DNA of 6,055 nt, taken from positions 1-6,055 of the forward strand of contig CALKOE010000467.1 of the NCBI GenBank assembly GCA_938091985.1. The letters run 5' to 3'. This DNA is from an uncultured Acidimicrobiales bacterium. Lineage in GTDB: Bacteria; Actinomycetota; Acidimicrobiia; Acidimicrobiales; Aldehydirespiratoraceae. The notes below the pieces were generated by a model, which ran no database searches, was not told the DNA's origin, and worked only from the letters and a program-made list of their open reading frames with translations. The translations under genes were made by a program, and so were the position numbers. Of this stretch, positions 1 to 6,055 are shown piece after piece (position 1 is the first letter of the stretch; each line of letters opens with the position of its first letter).

Positions 1-48
1 TTCGTGTTTTTCAGTACCCTTTCACCAAGCCAAATCACGGAGAATCCC
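1..48 (+). other. leuA 5' leader, probably untranslated
   Basis: This stretch before the chosen leuA start has 22 G or C out of 48 bases (about 46%), clearly lower than the genes around it, as expected of an untranslated leader. The leuA frame is open back to a GTG at 4, which would add 15 residues. However, a good ribosome binding site sits just before the ATG at 49, and the extra residues resemble no part of the family. No clear -10 or -35 promoter, attenuator or leucine-rich leader peptide can be seen, and most of the control region would lie outside the window. Confidence 0.5.
39..44 (+). promoter_or_regulatory. Ribosome binding site of leuA
   Basis: The purine run GGAGAA ends four bases before the ATG at 49, and its GGAG core is six bases away, a normal Shine-Dalgarno spacing. 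It decides the start in favour of ATG 49 over the in-frame GTG at 4. Confidence 0.7.
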
Positions 49-1761
49 ATGACCACCCAGGCAGAACAGAACATGCCGTTCGAGAAGTACCGGCCGTATC
101 CCGCGGTCGAGCTTCCCGATCGCACATGGCCGGGTCGACGCATCGAGTCGGCCCCGATCTGGTGCTCGGTCGATCTTCGTGACGGCAACCAGGCACTCGT
201 CGATCCGATGGACTCCACGCGCAAGCGCCGCATGTGGGACCTGCTCGTCCAGATGGGCTTCAAGGAGATCGAGGTCGGATTCCCTGCGGCGTCGCAGACC
301 GATTTCGACTTCGTTCGTGAGCTGATCGAGGGCGGGTTGATTCCCAACGACGTGACGATCCAGGTGCTCACTCAGGCTCGCAAGGATCTGATCGACCGCA
401 CCTTCGAGGCCATCGAGGGCGCACCGAGCGCGATCGTGCACCTCTACAACTCCACGTCCACCACTCAGCGCCGGGTCGTGTTCGGGCTCGACCGCCAGGG
501 CATCGTCGACGTCGCCGTCAACGGCGCCAAGATCTGCATGGAAGGGCTCGAGCGGTCGAGCGCTCCCGAGTCCATCCGCTGGGAGTACTCGCCCGAGAGC
601 TACACGGGAACCGAGCCCGATTTCGCCATCGAAGTGTGCGAAGCCGTCATGGACGTCTTCCAGCCGACGGTCGAGCGGCCGTTGATCCTGAACCTTCCGG
701 CCACGGTCGAGATGTCGACGCCCAACCTCTATGCCGACCTGATCGAGCGATTCGATCGCGACATCAAGAACCGCGACACCGTGCTGTTGTCGTTGCATCC
801 CCACAACGACCGGGGCACCGCAGTGGCGGCCGCGGAGTTGGGTCTCATGGCCGGCGCCGACCGCGTCGAGGGCACCTTGTTCGGCAACGGTGAGCGCACC
901 GGCAATGTCGACGTCGTCACCATCGGTCTGAACCTGTTCACCCAGGGCGTCGACCCGAAGCTCGACATGAGCGACATCGACGAGATGCGGCGGGTCTATG
1001 AGTTCTCCAACCGGATGAACGTCGACCCTCGCCACCCCTACGTCGGCGACCTCGTCTACACGGCGTTCTCCGGAAGCCATCAGGACGCCATCAAGAAGGG
1101 CATGGCCGACATCTACGACGTGCAGCCGGGCGAAGCCCTGGTCGGCAACTACGACTCGTGGGACGTTCCCTACCTGCCCGTGGATCCCCGCCATCTCGGT
1201 CGGAGCTACGAGGCCGTGATCAGGGTCAACAGCCAATCCGGCAAGGGCGGCGTGTCCTACGTGTTGCTGCACGAATACGGTCTCGATCTGCCCCGTGGTC
1301 TGCAGGTCGACTTCTCGAAGAAGATCCAGAAGGTGGCCGAGGAGTCGGGCACCGAGATCACCTCATATGAGATTCACCGCCGGTTCATGGGCGGCTACGT
1401 GGAGCCCGAGAACCGTACGGTCGAGATCATCGGCCACCGCGCGACGAGCGACACGATCGACAGCGGGATCACGACGCTCGAGGCGAAGATGATCGTCGAC
1501 GGCGAAGAGCGCATGATCACCGGCGAGGGCAACGGTCCGATCGATGCCTTCGTCAACGGCCTGACCGAAGCCGGCCTGTTCGACGGCAAGATCGCCGACT
1601 ACACCGAACACACGATGGGTGCGGGTTCCGATGCAACCGCCGCGGCGTATGTCGCAGTCGATGCCGGCGCTCGCGATGTCGTGTGGGGTGTGGGGCTTCA
1701 CGAGTCGATCGTGTCGGCCTCGCTGCGGGCGATCGTGTCGGCCGTGAATCACATGCGCTAG
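49..1761 (+). CDS. leuA: 2-isopropylmalate synthase (long, yeast/actinobacterial type)
   Basis: This cytosolic enzyme of 570 residues catalyses the first committed step of leucine synthesis, condensing acetyl-CoA with 2-oxoisovalerate to give 2-isopropylmalate. The N-terminal two-thirds is an HMGL-like TIM barrel. It shows the LRDGNQAL motif (43-50, with the catalytic Arg44 and metal ligand Asp45), metal-binding His250 and His252 in LHPHND, the GNGERTGN signature (279-286), and His344 in GSHQDAIKKG. The C-terminal part carries the leucine-sensing LeuA dimer domain, with GEGNGP (492-497), GAGSDATAAAYV (524-535) and a tail ending VSAVNHMR. This supports a complete, leucine-inhibited enzyme. The length fits the long type found in actinobacteria, yeasts and some proteobacteria. 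The start is ATG 49 because of the GGAGAA site before it. The gene stands alone on its strand here, and its stop codon overlaps that of the opposing thioesterase gene. Assignment to the family is very secure; feedback control is inferred from the intact domain. Confidence 0.97.
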   Translation: MTTQAEQNMPFEKYRPYPAVELPDRTWPGRRIESAPIWCSVDLRDGNQALVDPMDSTRKRRMWDLLVQMGFKEIEVGFPAASQTDFDFVRELIEGGLIPNDVTIQVLTQARKDLIDRTFEAIEGAPSAIVHLYNSTSTTQRRVVFGLDRQGIVDVAVNGAKICMEGLERSSAPESIRWEYSPESYTGTEPDFAIEVCEAVMDVFQPTVERPLILNLPATVEMSTPNLYADLIERFDRDIKNRDTVLLSLHPHNDRGTAVAAAELGLMAGADRVEGTLFGNGERTGNVDVVTIGLNLFTQGVDPKLDMSDIDEMRRVYEFSNRMNVDPRHPYVGDLVYTAFSGSHQDAIKKGMADIYDVQPGEALVGNYDSWDVPYLPVDPRHLGRSYEAVIRVNSQSGKGGVSYVLLHEYGLDLPRGLQVDFSKKIQKVAEESGTEITSYEIHRRFMGGYVEPENRTVEIIGHRATSDTIDSGITTLEAKMIVDGEERMITGEGNGPIDAFVNGLTEAGLFDGKIADYTEHTMGAGSDATAAAYVAVDAGARDVVWGVGLHESIVSASLRAIVSAVNHMR

Positions 1762-2582
1762 CGGTCGCGCACTCGCATCACTGAGTCGAGGGCGACCGAG
1801 GCGACAAGAAGCCCGTCGGGGCGGTACCAGTTGGCCAGGCTGAGCGATCGGCCGTTGGCTGCCGATGGCGTGTCGACATCGAGCAGGTGCCAGCCCGCGA
1901 TGTCGACCGGATGATGGAACCACACGGTGAAGTCGAGTCCGAACGACATCACGGTGCCGACATCCACGATCGATCGGCCCTCGATCGGCCGCCACGCGGA
2001 CGCGACGAGAAACAGGTCGCTCGCCATGGTCAGCATCGCAGGGTTGACGACGGCGTCATTGGTGGGCGTGCCGGGCGCCCGCATCCAGTGGCGTTGGAGC
2101 GACGGGGCCGCGGCGTGGCCGTGGATCGGTGGCGTGTTGAGATCGATGGACTCGAATCCGGCCCCGCGAACGGCGAGTTCATCGTCGGGTGGTGCCACCG
2201 CGGGCATCGTGTGTTGATGTCCGAGGTCGGTGTCGTCAGGGGAGTGGAAGACGACGGTGGTGGTGGCGATCAGATCCTCGCCCGAGTGGGTCTCGACCCG
2301 GCGGTCGGCGAAGGTGTTGGAGTCGGAGACGATCGCGACGGTGTGGCGAATCGGCTCGTGAGGCGGGGCCGGTCGCAGGAACCGGATCCGTACCGAGCGG
2401 GGCACCTTGTCCTCGATGGTTTCGGCCGCCGCAACGAGGGCCTGGGCGCCCACGATCCCACCGAAGACCCAGGTCGCTTTCGGCATGACAAGGCCCGAGC
2501 CGACCCATGAGGTCGCATCCGTTCGTTCGAGCCGCAGCCCGGCGAGGAGATCGGCCGGGCGGCTGATGTGTTGCGAACTCAG
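1758..2582 (-). CDS. TesB-like acyl-CoA thioesterase (type II, double hotdog)
   Basis: This is a protein of 274 residues, close to the 286 of E. coli TesB, which hydrolyses fatty acyl-CoA to free fatty acid and CoA in the cytosol. Two hotdog domains are recognisable. The first has VFGG at 39-42, FLRP at 68-71 and HQHTMP at 122-127. The second has ASDL (187-190), a VWFHHP segment (220-225) and the closing LLVASVALDSVMR (258-270). The TesB catalytic Asp is present (Asp189). The positions of the partner Thr and Gln appear to be Gly215 and Leu265, so activity or specificity may differ. The start is inferred to be CTG at 2582, overlapping the stop of the upstream permease as CTGA behind a strong GGAGGAG. 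The first in-frame ATG is only at codon 33 and would remove the conserved N-terminal strand. It is the last gene of the transporter cluster and has no evident role in transport. The family is secure; the substrate is unknown. Confidence 0.88.
   Translation of the reverse strand: MSSQHISRPADLLAGLRLERTDATSWVGSGLVMPKATWVFGGIVGAQALVAAAETIEDKVPRSVRIRFLRPAPPHEPIRHTVAIVSDSNTFADRRVETHSGEDLIATTTVVFHSPDDTDLGHQHTMPAVAPPDDELAVRGAGFESIDLNTPPIHGHAAAPSLQRHWMRAPGTPTNDAVVNPAMLTMASDLFLVASAWRPIEGRSIVDVGTVMSFGLDFTVWFHHPVDIAGWHLLDVDTPSAANGRSLSLANWYRPDGLLVASVALDSVMRVRDR
1762..1798 (+). terminator. Possible hairpin terminator of leuA
   Basis: A perfect 7-base inverted repeat (CGGTCGC at 1762-1768 and GCGACCG at 1792-1798) begins one base after the leuA stop. 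A second, inner 4-base pairing (ACTC 1771-1774 with GAGT 1783-1786) lengthens the stem. No T run follows, so it is not a classical intrinsic terminator, although hairpins without a U tract have been proposed as terminators in actinobacteria. The sequence also encodes the last residues of the opposing thioesterase, so the pairing could be chance. Confidence 0.35.
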
Positions 2583-3532
2583 CGCTCCTCCCGGCGATAG
2601 GCGAGCCCAAGGCCCGCAGGCGCCGGAGATGGCTGGTTTCGGGCGCGATACGAGATGACCACCAGCACGATCACGGTCATCAGGTAGGGCGTCATCGAGA
2701 CGAGCGTGCCCGACACGTTGATGTCGAAGAAGCCGAGGCGGGTCTGCAGTGCAAGCGTGAGGCCGAACAACACGGCGCCCAGCGCGACTCGGCCCGGGCG
2801 CCACGCTCCGAAGATCACGAGCGCGACGGCGATCCAACCGCGGCCGGCGGTGACACCCTCGTTCCACGACGTGCCGAGAAGGGTGTTGGTCAGATAGGCG
2901 CCGGACATTCCGGCAAGAGCGCCACCGGCGGCGATCGCGCCGACTCGGATGGCCGCCACGCTGTGGCCGGCGGCGTCGGCAGTCGATGCGCTCTCTCCTG
3001 CCGCTCTGATTCCGAGCCCGAGGCTGGTGCGAGACAGCACCCACCAGGTCGCAACGCCGAGCGCGACGGCGAGGTAGCTCACCGGAGTGGCGGCGAAGAT
3101 CGTCTCGCCCACCCAGGGGATATCGGTCAGCACGGGTAGGTCGACTTCGCCGAAGTGAGCACGTCGGGGATCGCCGGTGTAGTCCGACCCGATGAAGTCG
3201 GCCAGACCGAGGCCGAGGATGGTGAGAGCAAGTCCGCTCACGACCTGATCGGCGCCGAGTCCCACGGCCGCGAGCGCGTGGACCAGCGAGATGATCGCCC
3301 CACAGATCGCTCCGACCAAGAGTCCCATCCAGGGAGATCCCGATGCGGCGCCGCCGATGTAGCCGGTGACCGCACCGATGGCCATCATCCCTTCGACGCC
3401 GAGGTTGAGCACCCCTGCCTTCTCGGTGATGGTCTCGCCGAGCGCAGCGAGATAGAGCAGCGTGCCGAATTGGATCGCGGCGACGACCAACCCGATGATC
3501 GCGTCCTCGCTGAATGTGATTGCGAGAATCAT
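2579..3532 (-). CDS. ABC transporter permease, second subunit (nucleoside-type, YufQ/NupQ-like)
   Basis: This integral inner-membrane protein of 317 residues is one of the two channel subunits of an importer in the BPD_transp_2 (LivH/RbsC-like) superfamily. Diagnostic stretches include GETITEKAGVLNLGVEGMM (32-50), ADQVVSGLALTILGLGL (94-110) and LGLGIRAAGESASTADAAG (171-189), the last being the likely cytoplasmic coupling loop that contacts the ATPase. GRGWIAVALVIFGAWRPGR (230-248) follows. Hydrophobic segments lie roughly at 11-31, 66-92, 96-116, 146-167, 190-215, 232-262 and 280-296, and the C-terminal tail is basic. The start ATG at 3532 overlaps the stop of the first permease as ATGA and has GGAAGG seven bases upstream, so translation is probably coupled. 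Together with the neighbouring permease and double ATPase it matches the YufPQ/NupPQ, Rns and Bmp nucleoside systems. The riboflavin importer RfuD belongs to the same family, so the substrate remains inferred. Confidence 0.92.
   Translation of the reverse strand: MILAITFSEDAIIGLVVAAIQFGTLLYLAALGETITEKAGVLNLGVEGMMAIGAVTGYIGGAASGSPWMGLLVGAICGAIISLVHALAAVGLGADQVVSGLALTILGLGLADFIGSDYTGDPRRAHFGEVDLPVLTDIPWVGETIFAATPVSYLAVALGVATWWVLSRTSLGLGIRAAGESASTADAAGHSVAAIRVGAIAAGGALAGMSGAYLTNTLLGTSWNEGVTAGRGWIAVALVIFGAWRPGRVALGAVLFGLTLALQTRLGFFDINVSGTLVSMTPYLMTVIVLVVISYRARNQPSPAPAGLGLAYRREER
2585..2591 (-). promoter_or_regulatory. Ribosome binding site of the thioesterase gene, inside the upstream permease end
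   Basis: On the minus strand GGAGGAG lies two bases before the proposed CTG start, and its GGAGG core is four bases away. It is formed by the last codons of the preceding permease. A near-consensus site here supports initiation at the CTG overlapping the permease stop, although the spacing is somewhat short. Confidence 0.6.
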
Positions 3533-4596
3533 GCGACCACCTTCCGGTCGACCATCTGGATCCGGTAGTTGGAGAGGACCCCGGCGCCGATGGCCCCGAA
3601 CAGGATGAGCGCTTGGAGAATCGACGCCACCGCGGACGACACGCCGATCGATTGGATGCTCAAGCCGCCGACCTGGACTGCGCCGAAGGCGACGGCAACC
3701 AGGGCCACGCCGCTCGGGCGCATCAGGGCGAGGGCGGCGACGATGATGCCGGCGAACCCGAAGCCGTTGGACAGGTTCTCGTTGAGTCTGGTGGCGGTGC
3801 CCGACAACTCGATTCCGCCGGCGAACCCGGCGACGCCGCCTGAGAGGAGCATCACGCCGAGCACCTTTCGACGCATCGAGATGCCGGCATACGCGGCGGT
3901 CTTGGGTGACGAACCGGCAATCCGGAGTTCGTAGCCCCACACGCTTCGGCTGCTGAACCACGCGAAGACGACGATGACCGCGAACGCGATCAGGACCCCG
4001 AGGTGTACTCGCTCCCAGATGTTGCCGAGCCCGGCCTGGTCCGGTCGCGCTTCGATCTGCGGGAACGAGAACCCTTCCGGATCCTTCCATGGGCCCTGCT
4101 GGAGATAGACGACGAGCCGAATCGCTACCTCGTTGAGCATCAACGTGGTGATGATCTCGCTGACACCCAGCTCAGCTCGAGCAAGGCCCGGGCCCGCCGC
4201 CCACAGGGCGCCGCCGACGACGGCTCCGAGCAGCATTGCCACGAGGAGGATCGGGCCGGGGAGGTCGGGAAACACCCGGCCGCCGAAGGTCGCCGCGGTG
4301 GCGCCGAACATGATCTGGCCCTCTGCGCCGATGTTCCACAGTCCCATCGTTGCGGCGATGCTGACTGCCAGACCGGCGAGGGCGAGGGGTGTGGCCCGGT
4401 TGAGCGTCGCGCTGATGACGTCCTTCGAGCCGAGGCTGCGTTCGAACATCCGCTTGTAGACGTCGATGACCGGATCGCCGGCGATCGAGAGCAGGATCGC
4501 CCCGAGAAGGAGCGCGAAGACGAGTCCGGCAAGGAATGCGAGGGGTTGCCCACCCCTGGTGGGCGTTTCCCGGCGGGCGAGGACCAGGCGTTTCAC
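3529..4596 (-). CDS. ABC transporter permease, first subunit (nucleoside-type, YufP/NupP-like)
   Basis: This membrane protein of 355 residues forms the other half of the transport channel. A short basic N-terminus is followed by a hydrophobic segment at about 18-40 and an extracytoplasmic stretch around 41-65, typical of the larger permease in these systems. Family stretches include NIGAEGQIMFGA (88-99), GVSEIITTLMLNEVA (144-158), and GYELRIAGSSPKTAAYAGIS (221-240), the probable coupling loop to the ATPase. More hydrophobic segments lie near 68-84, 114-138, 200-216, 244-263, 280-318 and 322-342. The start is GTG at 4596, overlapping the ATPase stop as GTGA. No ATG is available in frame nearby, and only a weak GGGA lies eight bases upstream, so expression probably depends on coupling to the ATPase. 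It should pair with the next permease as a heterodimer. Nucleosides are the likeliest substrate by family, but riboflavin (RfuC-like) is an alternative. Confidence 0.92.
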   Translation of the reverse strand: MKRLVLARRETPTRGGQPLAFLAGLVFALLLGAILLSIAGDPVIDVYKRMFERSLGSKDVISATLNRATPLALAGLAVSIAATMGLWNIGAEGQIMFGATAATFGGRVFPDLPGPILLVAMLLGAVVGGALWAAGPGLARAELGVSEIITTLMLNEVAIRLVVYLQQGPWKDPEGFSFPQIEARPDQAGLGNIWERVHLGVLIAFAVIVVFAWFSSRSVWGYELRIAGSSPKTAAYAGISMRRKVLGVMLLSGGVAGFAGGIELSGTATRLNENLSNGFGFAGIIVAALALMRPSGVALVAVAFGAVQVGGLSIQSIGVSSAVASILQALILFGAIGAGVLSNYRIQMVDRKVVA

Positions 4597-6055
4597 ACCG
4601 TCGATCCCATCATTGCTTCGCCGATTTCGGTGCGGCTCGCGTCGCGGGCGTCGAACTCGGCGACAATTCGTCCCTCGACCATGACCGCGATGCGATCGGC
4701 GAGGGCGAGGAGCTCGTCGAGATCTTCCGACACCATGAGCACACCGGTGCCGAGGTCGCGTTGGGCGAGCAGAAGGCGTTGGATTGCTCGCACGCCCGCC
4801 ACGTCGAGCCCTCGAGTGGGCTGCGATGCGACCACGACGTCGGGTTGACCGGCGAGCTCGCGGCCGAGGAGCAGTCGTTGGAGGTTGCCGCCGGAGAGTG
4901 AAGCGAGCGGGAGATCCCGTCGAGCGATCTTGACCTCGAAGTCGCGCACGATCTGATCGCTGAGATCGCGGGCTGCCGGCCAATTGAGGAATGGCCCGCG
5001 TCGAAGTGTGCGATAGGCCCGCATGACCGCGTTTTCTGCGACCGGGAGTTTGGGGGCCAAGCCGACGCCGAGGCGATCCTCCGGTACGTAGGCGAGGCCG
5101 GCCGCGAAGCGATCCTGAGGTGGCGCGGTGGTGACATCTTGGCCCATCACCCTGATCGTGCCGCTCGTGACCGGCTCGAGTCCGGCGATGGCGTCGGCGA
5201 GTGCGCGCTGACCGTTTCCGGCGACGCCCGCGATCCCGACGATCTCGCCGGCTCGGACCTCGAGGGTGACGTCGTCGACAGCAGTGAGCCCACGACTGTC
5301 GTGCACGGTCAGACCCTCGATCGACATGGAGATCTCACCGGTCACCCCGACGCGAGCGGCGGCTGGGGCTGCCTCGACCTCGCCGACCATGAGGGACGCG
5401 AGTTCGCCCGCGTCGACCTCGGCGATCGGGACTGATGCAGCGACGGTCTTCCCGCCTCGCAGAACGGTGGCCTCATCGCAGAAGGACGTGACCTCGTCGA
5501 GCTTGTGGCTGATGAAGATGATCGACCGCTCGTCTTCGACCATCCGACGCAGCACGTTGCCGAGTTCGACGGCCTCCTGTGGGGTCAAGACCGCCGTCGG
5601 TTCGTCGAGGATCAGCACTCGGGCGTCGCGCCACAGCGCTTTGAGGATCTCGACCCGTTGACGTTCGCCCATGCTCAGCTGCCACACGGGGCGGTTCGGC
5701 TCGGCATGGAACCCGAACCGTTCGGCGAGTTCGCCCACTGCGGTTGAGATCGCGGAACGATTGACGACGCGTGGCGCCGCGCCGAGCACGACGTTTTCGG
5801 CCACGGAGAAGGTCGGCACGAGGCGGAACTCCTGGTGGACCATGCCGATTCCGGCAGCGATCGAATCTGCCGGAGAGGAGAATCGTTGCTCAGCGCCGTG
5901 GATTCGCACCGCGCCCTCGTCGGGGCGGTAGACCCCGGCGAGACAGTTCATGAGGGTGGTTTTGCCGGCGCCGTTCTCGCCGAGAACGGCGTGCACCGTG
6001 CCGGGGCGAACCGTGAGGCTCGCCCCGGCATTGGCGATTACGCCAGGAAAGCGTT
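4593..6055 (-). CDS. ABC transporter ATPase with two nucleotide-binding domains (nucleoside-type, YufO/NupO-like), 5' end cut by window
   Basis: This cytoplasmic protein powers the importer formed by the two permeases that follow. The reading frame stays open to the window edge; the GTG at 5996 is an internal valine because RFPGVIANAGASLTV, normal for this family, lies before it. Visible are 486 residues, so probably only some 10-20 are missing. Domain 1 is complete: Walker A GENGAGKTT (25-33), Q-loop Gln74, signature LSMGERQ (126-132), Walker B VLILDE (146-151) and switch His183. Domain 2 has a degenerate Walker A GVAGNGQR (276-283) without the Lys, a good signature LSGGNLQ (386-392), Gln411 where the catalytic Glu would be, and Glu443 where the switch His would be. 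Such asymmetry is typical of sugar and nucleoside ATPases of this class. One composite ATP site should therefore be active and the other weak. Its stop overlaps the permease start. A BMP-family binding lipoprotein is expected upstream, outside the window. Confidence 0.94.
   Translation of the reverse strand, partial: RFPGVIANAGASLTVRPGTVHAVLGENGAGKTTLMNCLAGVYRPDEGAVRIHGAEQRFSSPADSIAAGIGMVHQEFRLVPTFSVAENVVLGAAPRVVNRSAISTAVGELAERFGFHAEPNRPVWQLSMGERQRVEILKALWRDARVLILDEPTAVLTPQEAVELGNVLRRMVEDERSIIFISHKLDEVTSFCDEATVLRGGKTVAASVPIAEVDAGELASLMVGEVEAAPAAARVGVTGEISMSIEGLTVHDSRGLTAVDDVTLEVRAGEIVGIAGVAGNGQRALADAIAGLEPVTSGTIRVMGQDVTTAPPQDRFAAGLAYVPEDRLGVGLAPKLPVAENAVMRAYRTLRRGPFLNWPAARDLSDQIVRDFEVKIARRDLPLASLSGGNLQRLLLGRELAGQPDVVVASQPTRGLDVAGVRAIQRLLLAQRDLGTGVLMVSEDLDELLALADRIAVMVEGRIVAEFDARDASRTEIGEAMMGSTV

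Noticed and set aside
276..283. Possibility that the degenerate second Walker A of the ATPase marks a decaying gene (positions are residues of the visible protein).
   Set aside because: Loss of the Lys and of the catalytic Glu in domain 2 is a normal feature of this sugar/nucleoside ATPase class, and the rest of the frame is intact.
22..1272. A long open frame of 416 codons on the minus strand opposite leuA.
   Set aside because: It is the antisense shadow of a high-GC gene with strong codon bias. Its translation is low in complexity (rich in V, D, H, R, G) and resembles no family, while leuA on the other strand is unmistakable.
1706..1743. A 14-base direct repeat (CGATCGTGTCGGCC at 1706-1719 and 1730-1743).
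   Set aside because: It encodes IVSA twice in the conserved leuA C-terminus, where related enzymes have a similar pattern. Shared codon choice explains it, and no tandem array or mobile end is present.
1967..1990. Clustered GATCG palindromic words resembling an operator.
   Set aside because: They lie inside the thioesterase coding sequence and come from Asp, Ile, Arg and Gly codons common throughout this GC-rich window.
2583..3044. Extension of the thioesterase frame upstream to an ATG at 3044, giving a 428-residue protein.
   Set aside because: The extra part is arginine- and histidine-rich out-of-frame translation of the permease, whose membrane protein sequence is clearly the real one.
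4003..4848. A 281-codon open frame on the plus strand opposite the permease and ATPase genes.
   Set aside because: It crosses the junction of two well-supported genes on the other strand, is charged and low in complexity, and shows no recognisable domain.
5997..6055. GTG at 5996 as the ATPase start.
   Set aside because: The in-frame codons before it encode a sequence normal for the family N-terminus, and starting at 5996 would remove the strand that precedes Walker A.

Overview
The window looks like ordinary chromosome from a GC-rich bacterium, most likely an actinobacterium. The base composition is strongly G+C-rich, GTG starts and stop-start overlaps are used, and the leucine gene is the long 'yeast/actinobacterial' type of 2-isopropylmalate synthase, with C-terminal sequence very like the mycobacterial enzyme. 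A deep-branching actinobacterium such as the Acidimicrobiia would fit, but that is a guess from overall feel and not a demonstrated placement.

Layout: on the plus strand, a complete leuA (49-1761) follows a short, less GC-rich leader (1-48). It converges on a four-gene cluster that fills the rest of the window on the minus strand. Read in its own direction, that cluster is: a double-domain ABC ATPase cut by the window edge (6055-4593), a first membrane permease (4596-3529), a second membrane permease (3532-2579), and a TesB-like acyl-CoA thioesterase (2582-1758). Every junction in the cluster is a 4-base stop-start overlap: GTGA, then ATGA, then CTGA. The cluster is therefore almost certainly one mRNA with coupled translation.

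The ATPase and two permeases together match the nucleoside-type importer family (YufOPQ/NupOPQ, Rns, Bmp), which works with a BMP-family substrate-binding lipoprotein. That lipoprotein is not in the window and would be expected just upstream, beyond base 6055. The closely related riboflavin importer RfuABCD means the substrate cannot be fixed from the sequence. The last gene, a fatty acyl-CoA thioesterase homologue, has no obvious link to nucleoside uptake.

There is no mobile element, CRISPR array, RNA gene or long noncoding stretch. The points worth a second look are small-scale: the apparent CTG start of the thioesterase, its replaced catalytic-triad positions, the shared CTAG that holds both convergent stop codons, and a hairpin just past leuA that lies inside the end of the opposing gene. 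I see no convincing new biological system here.
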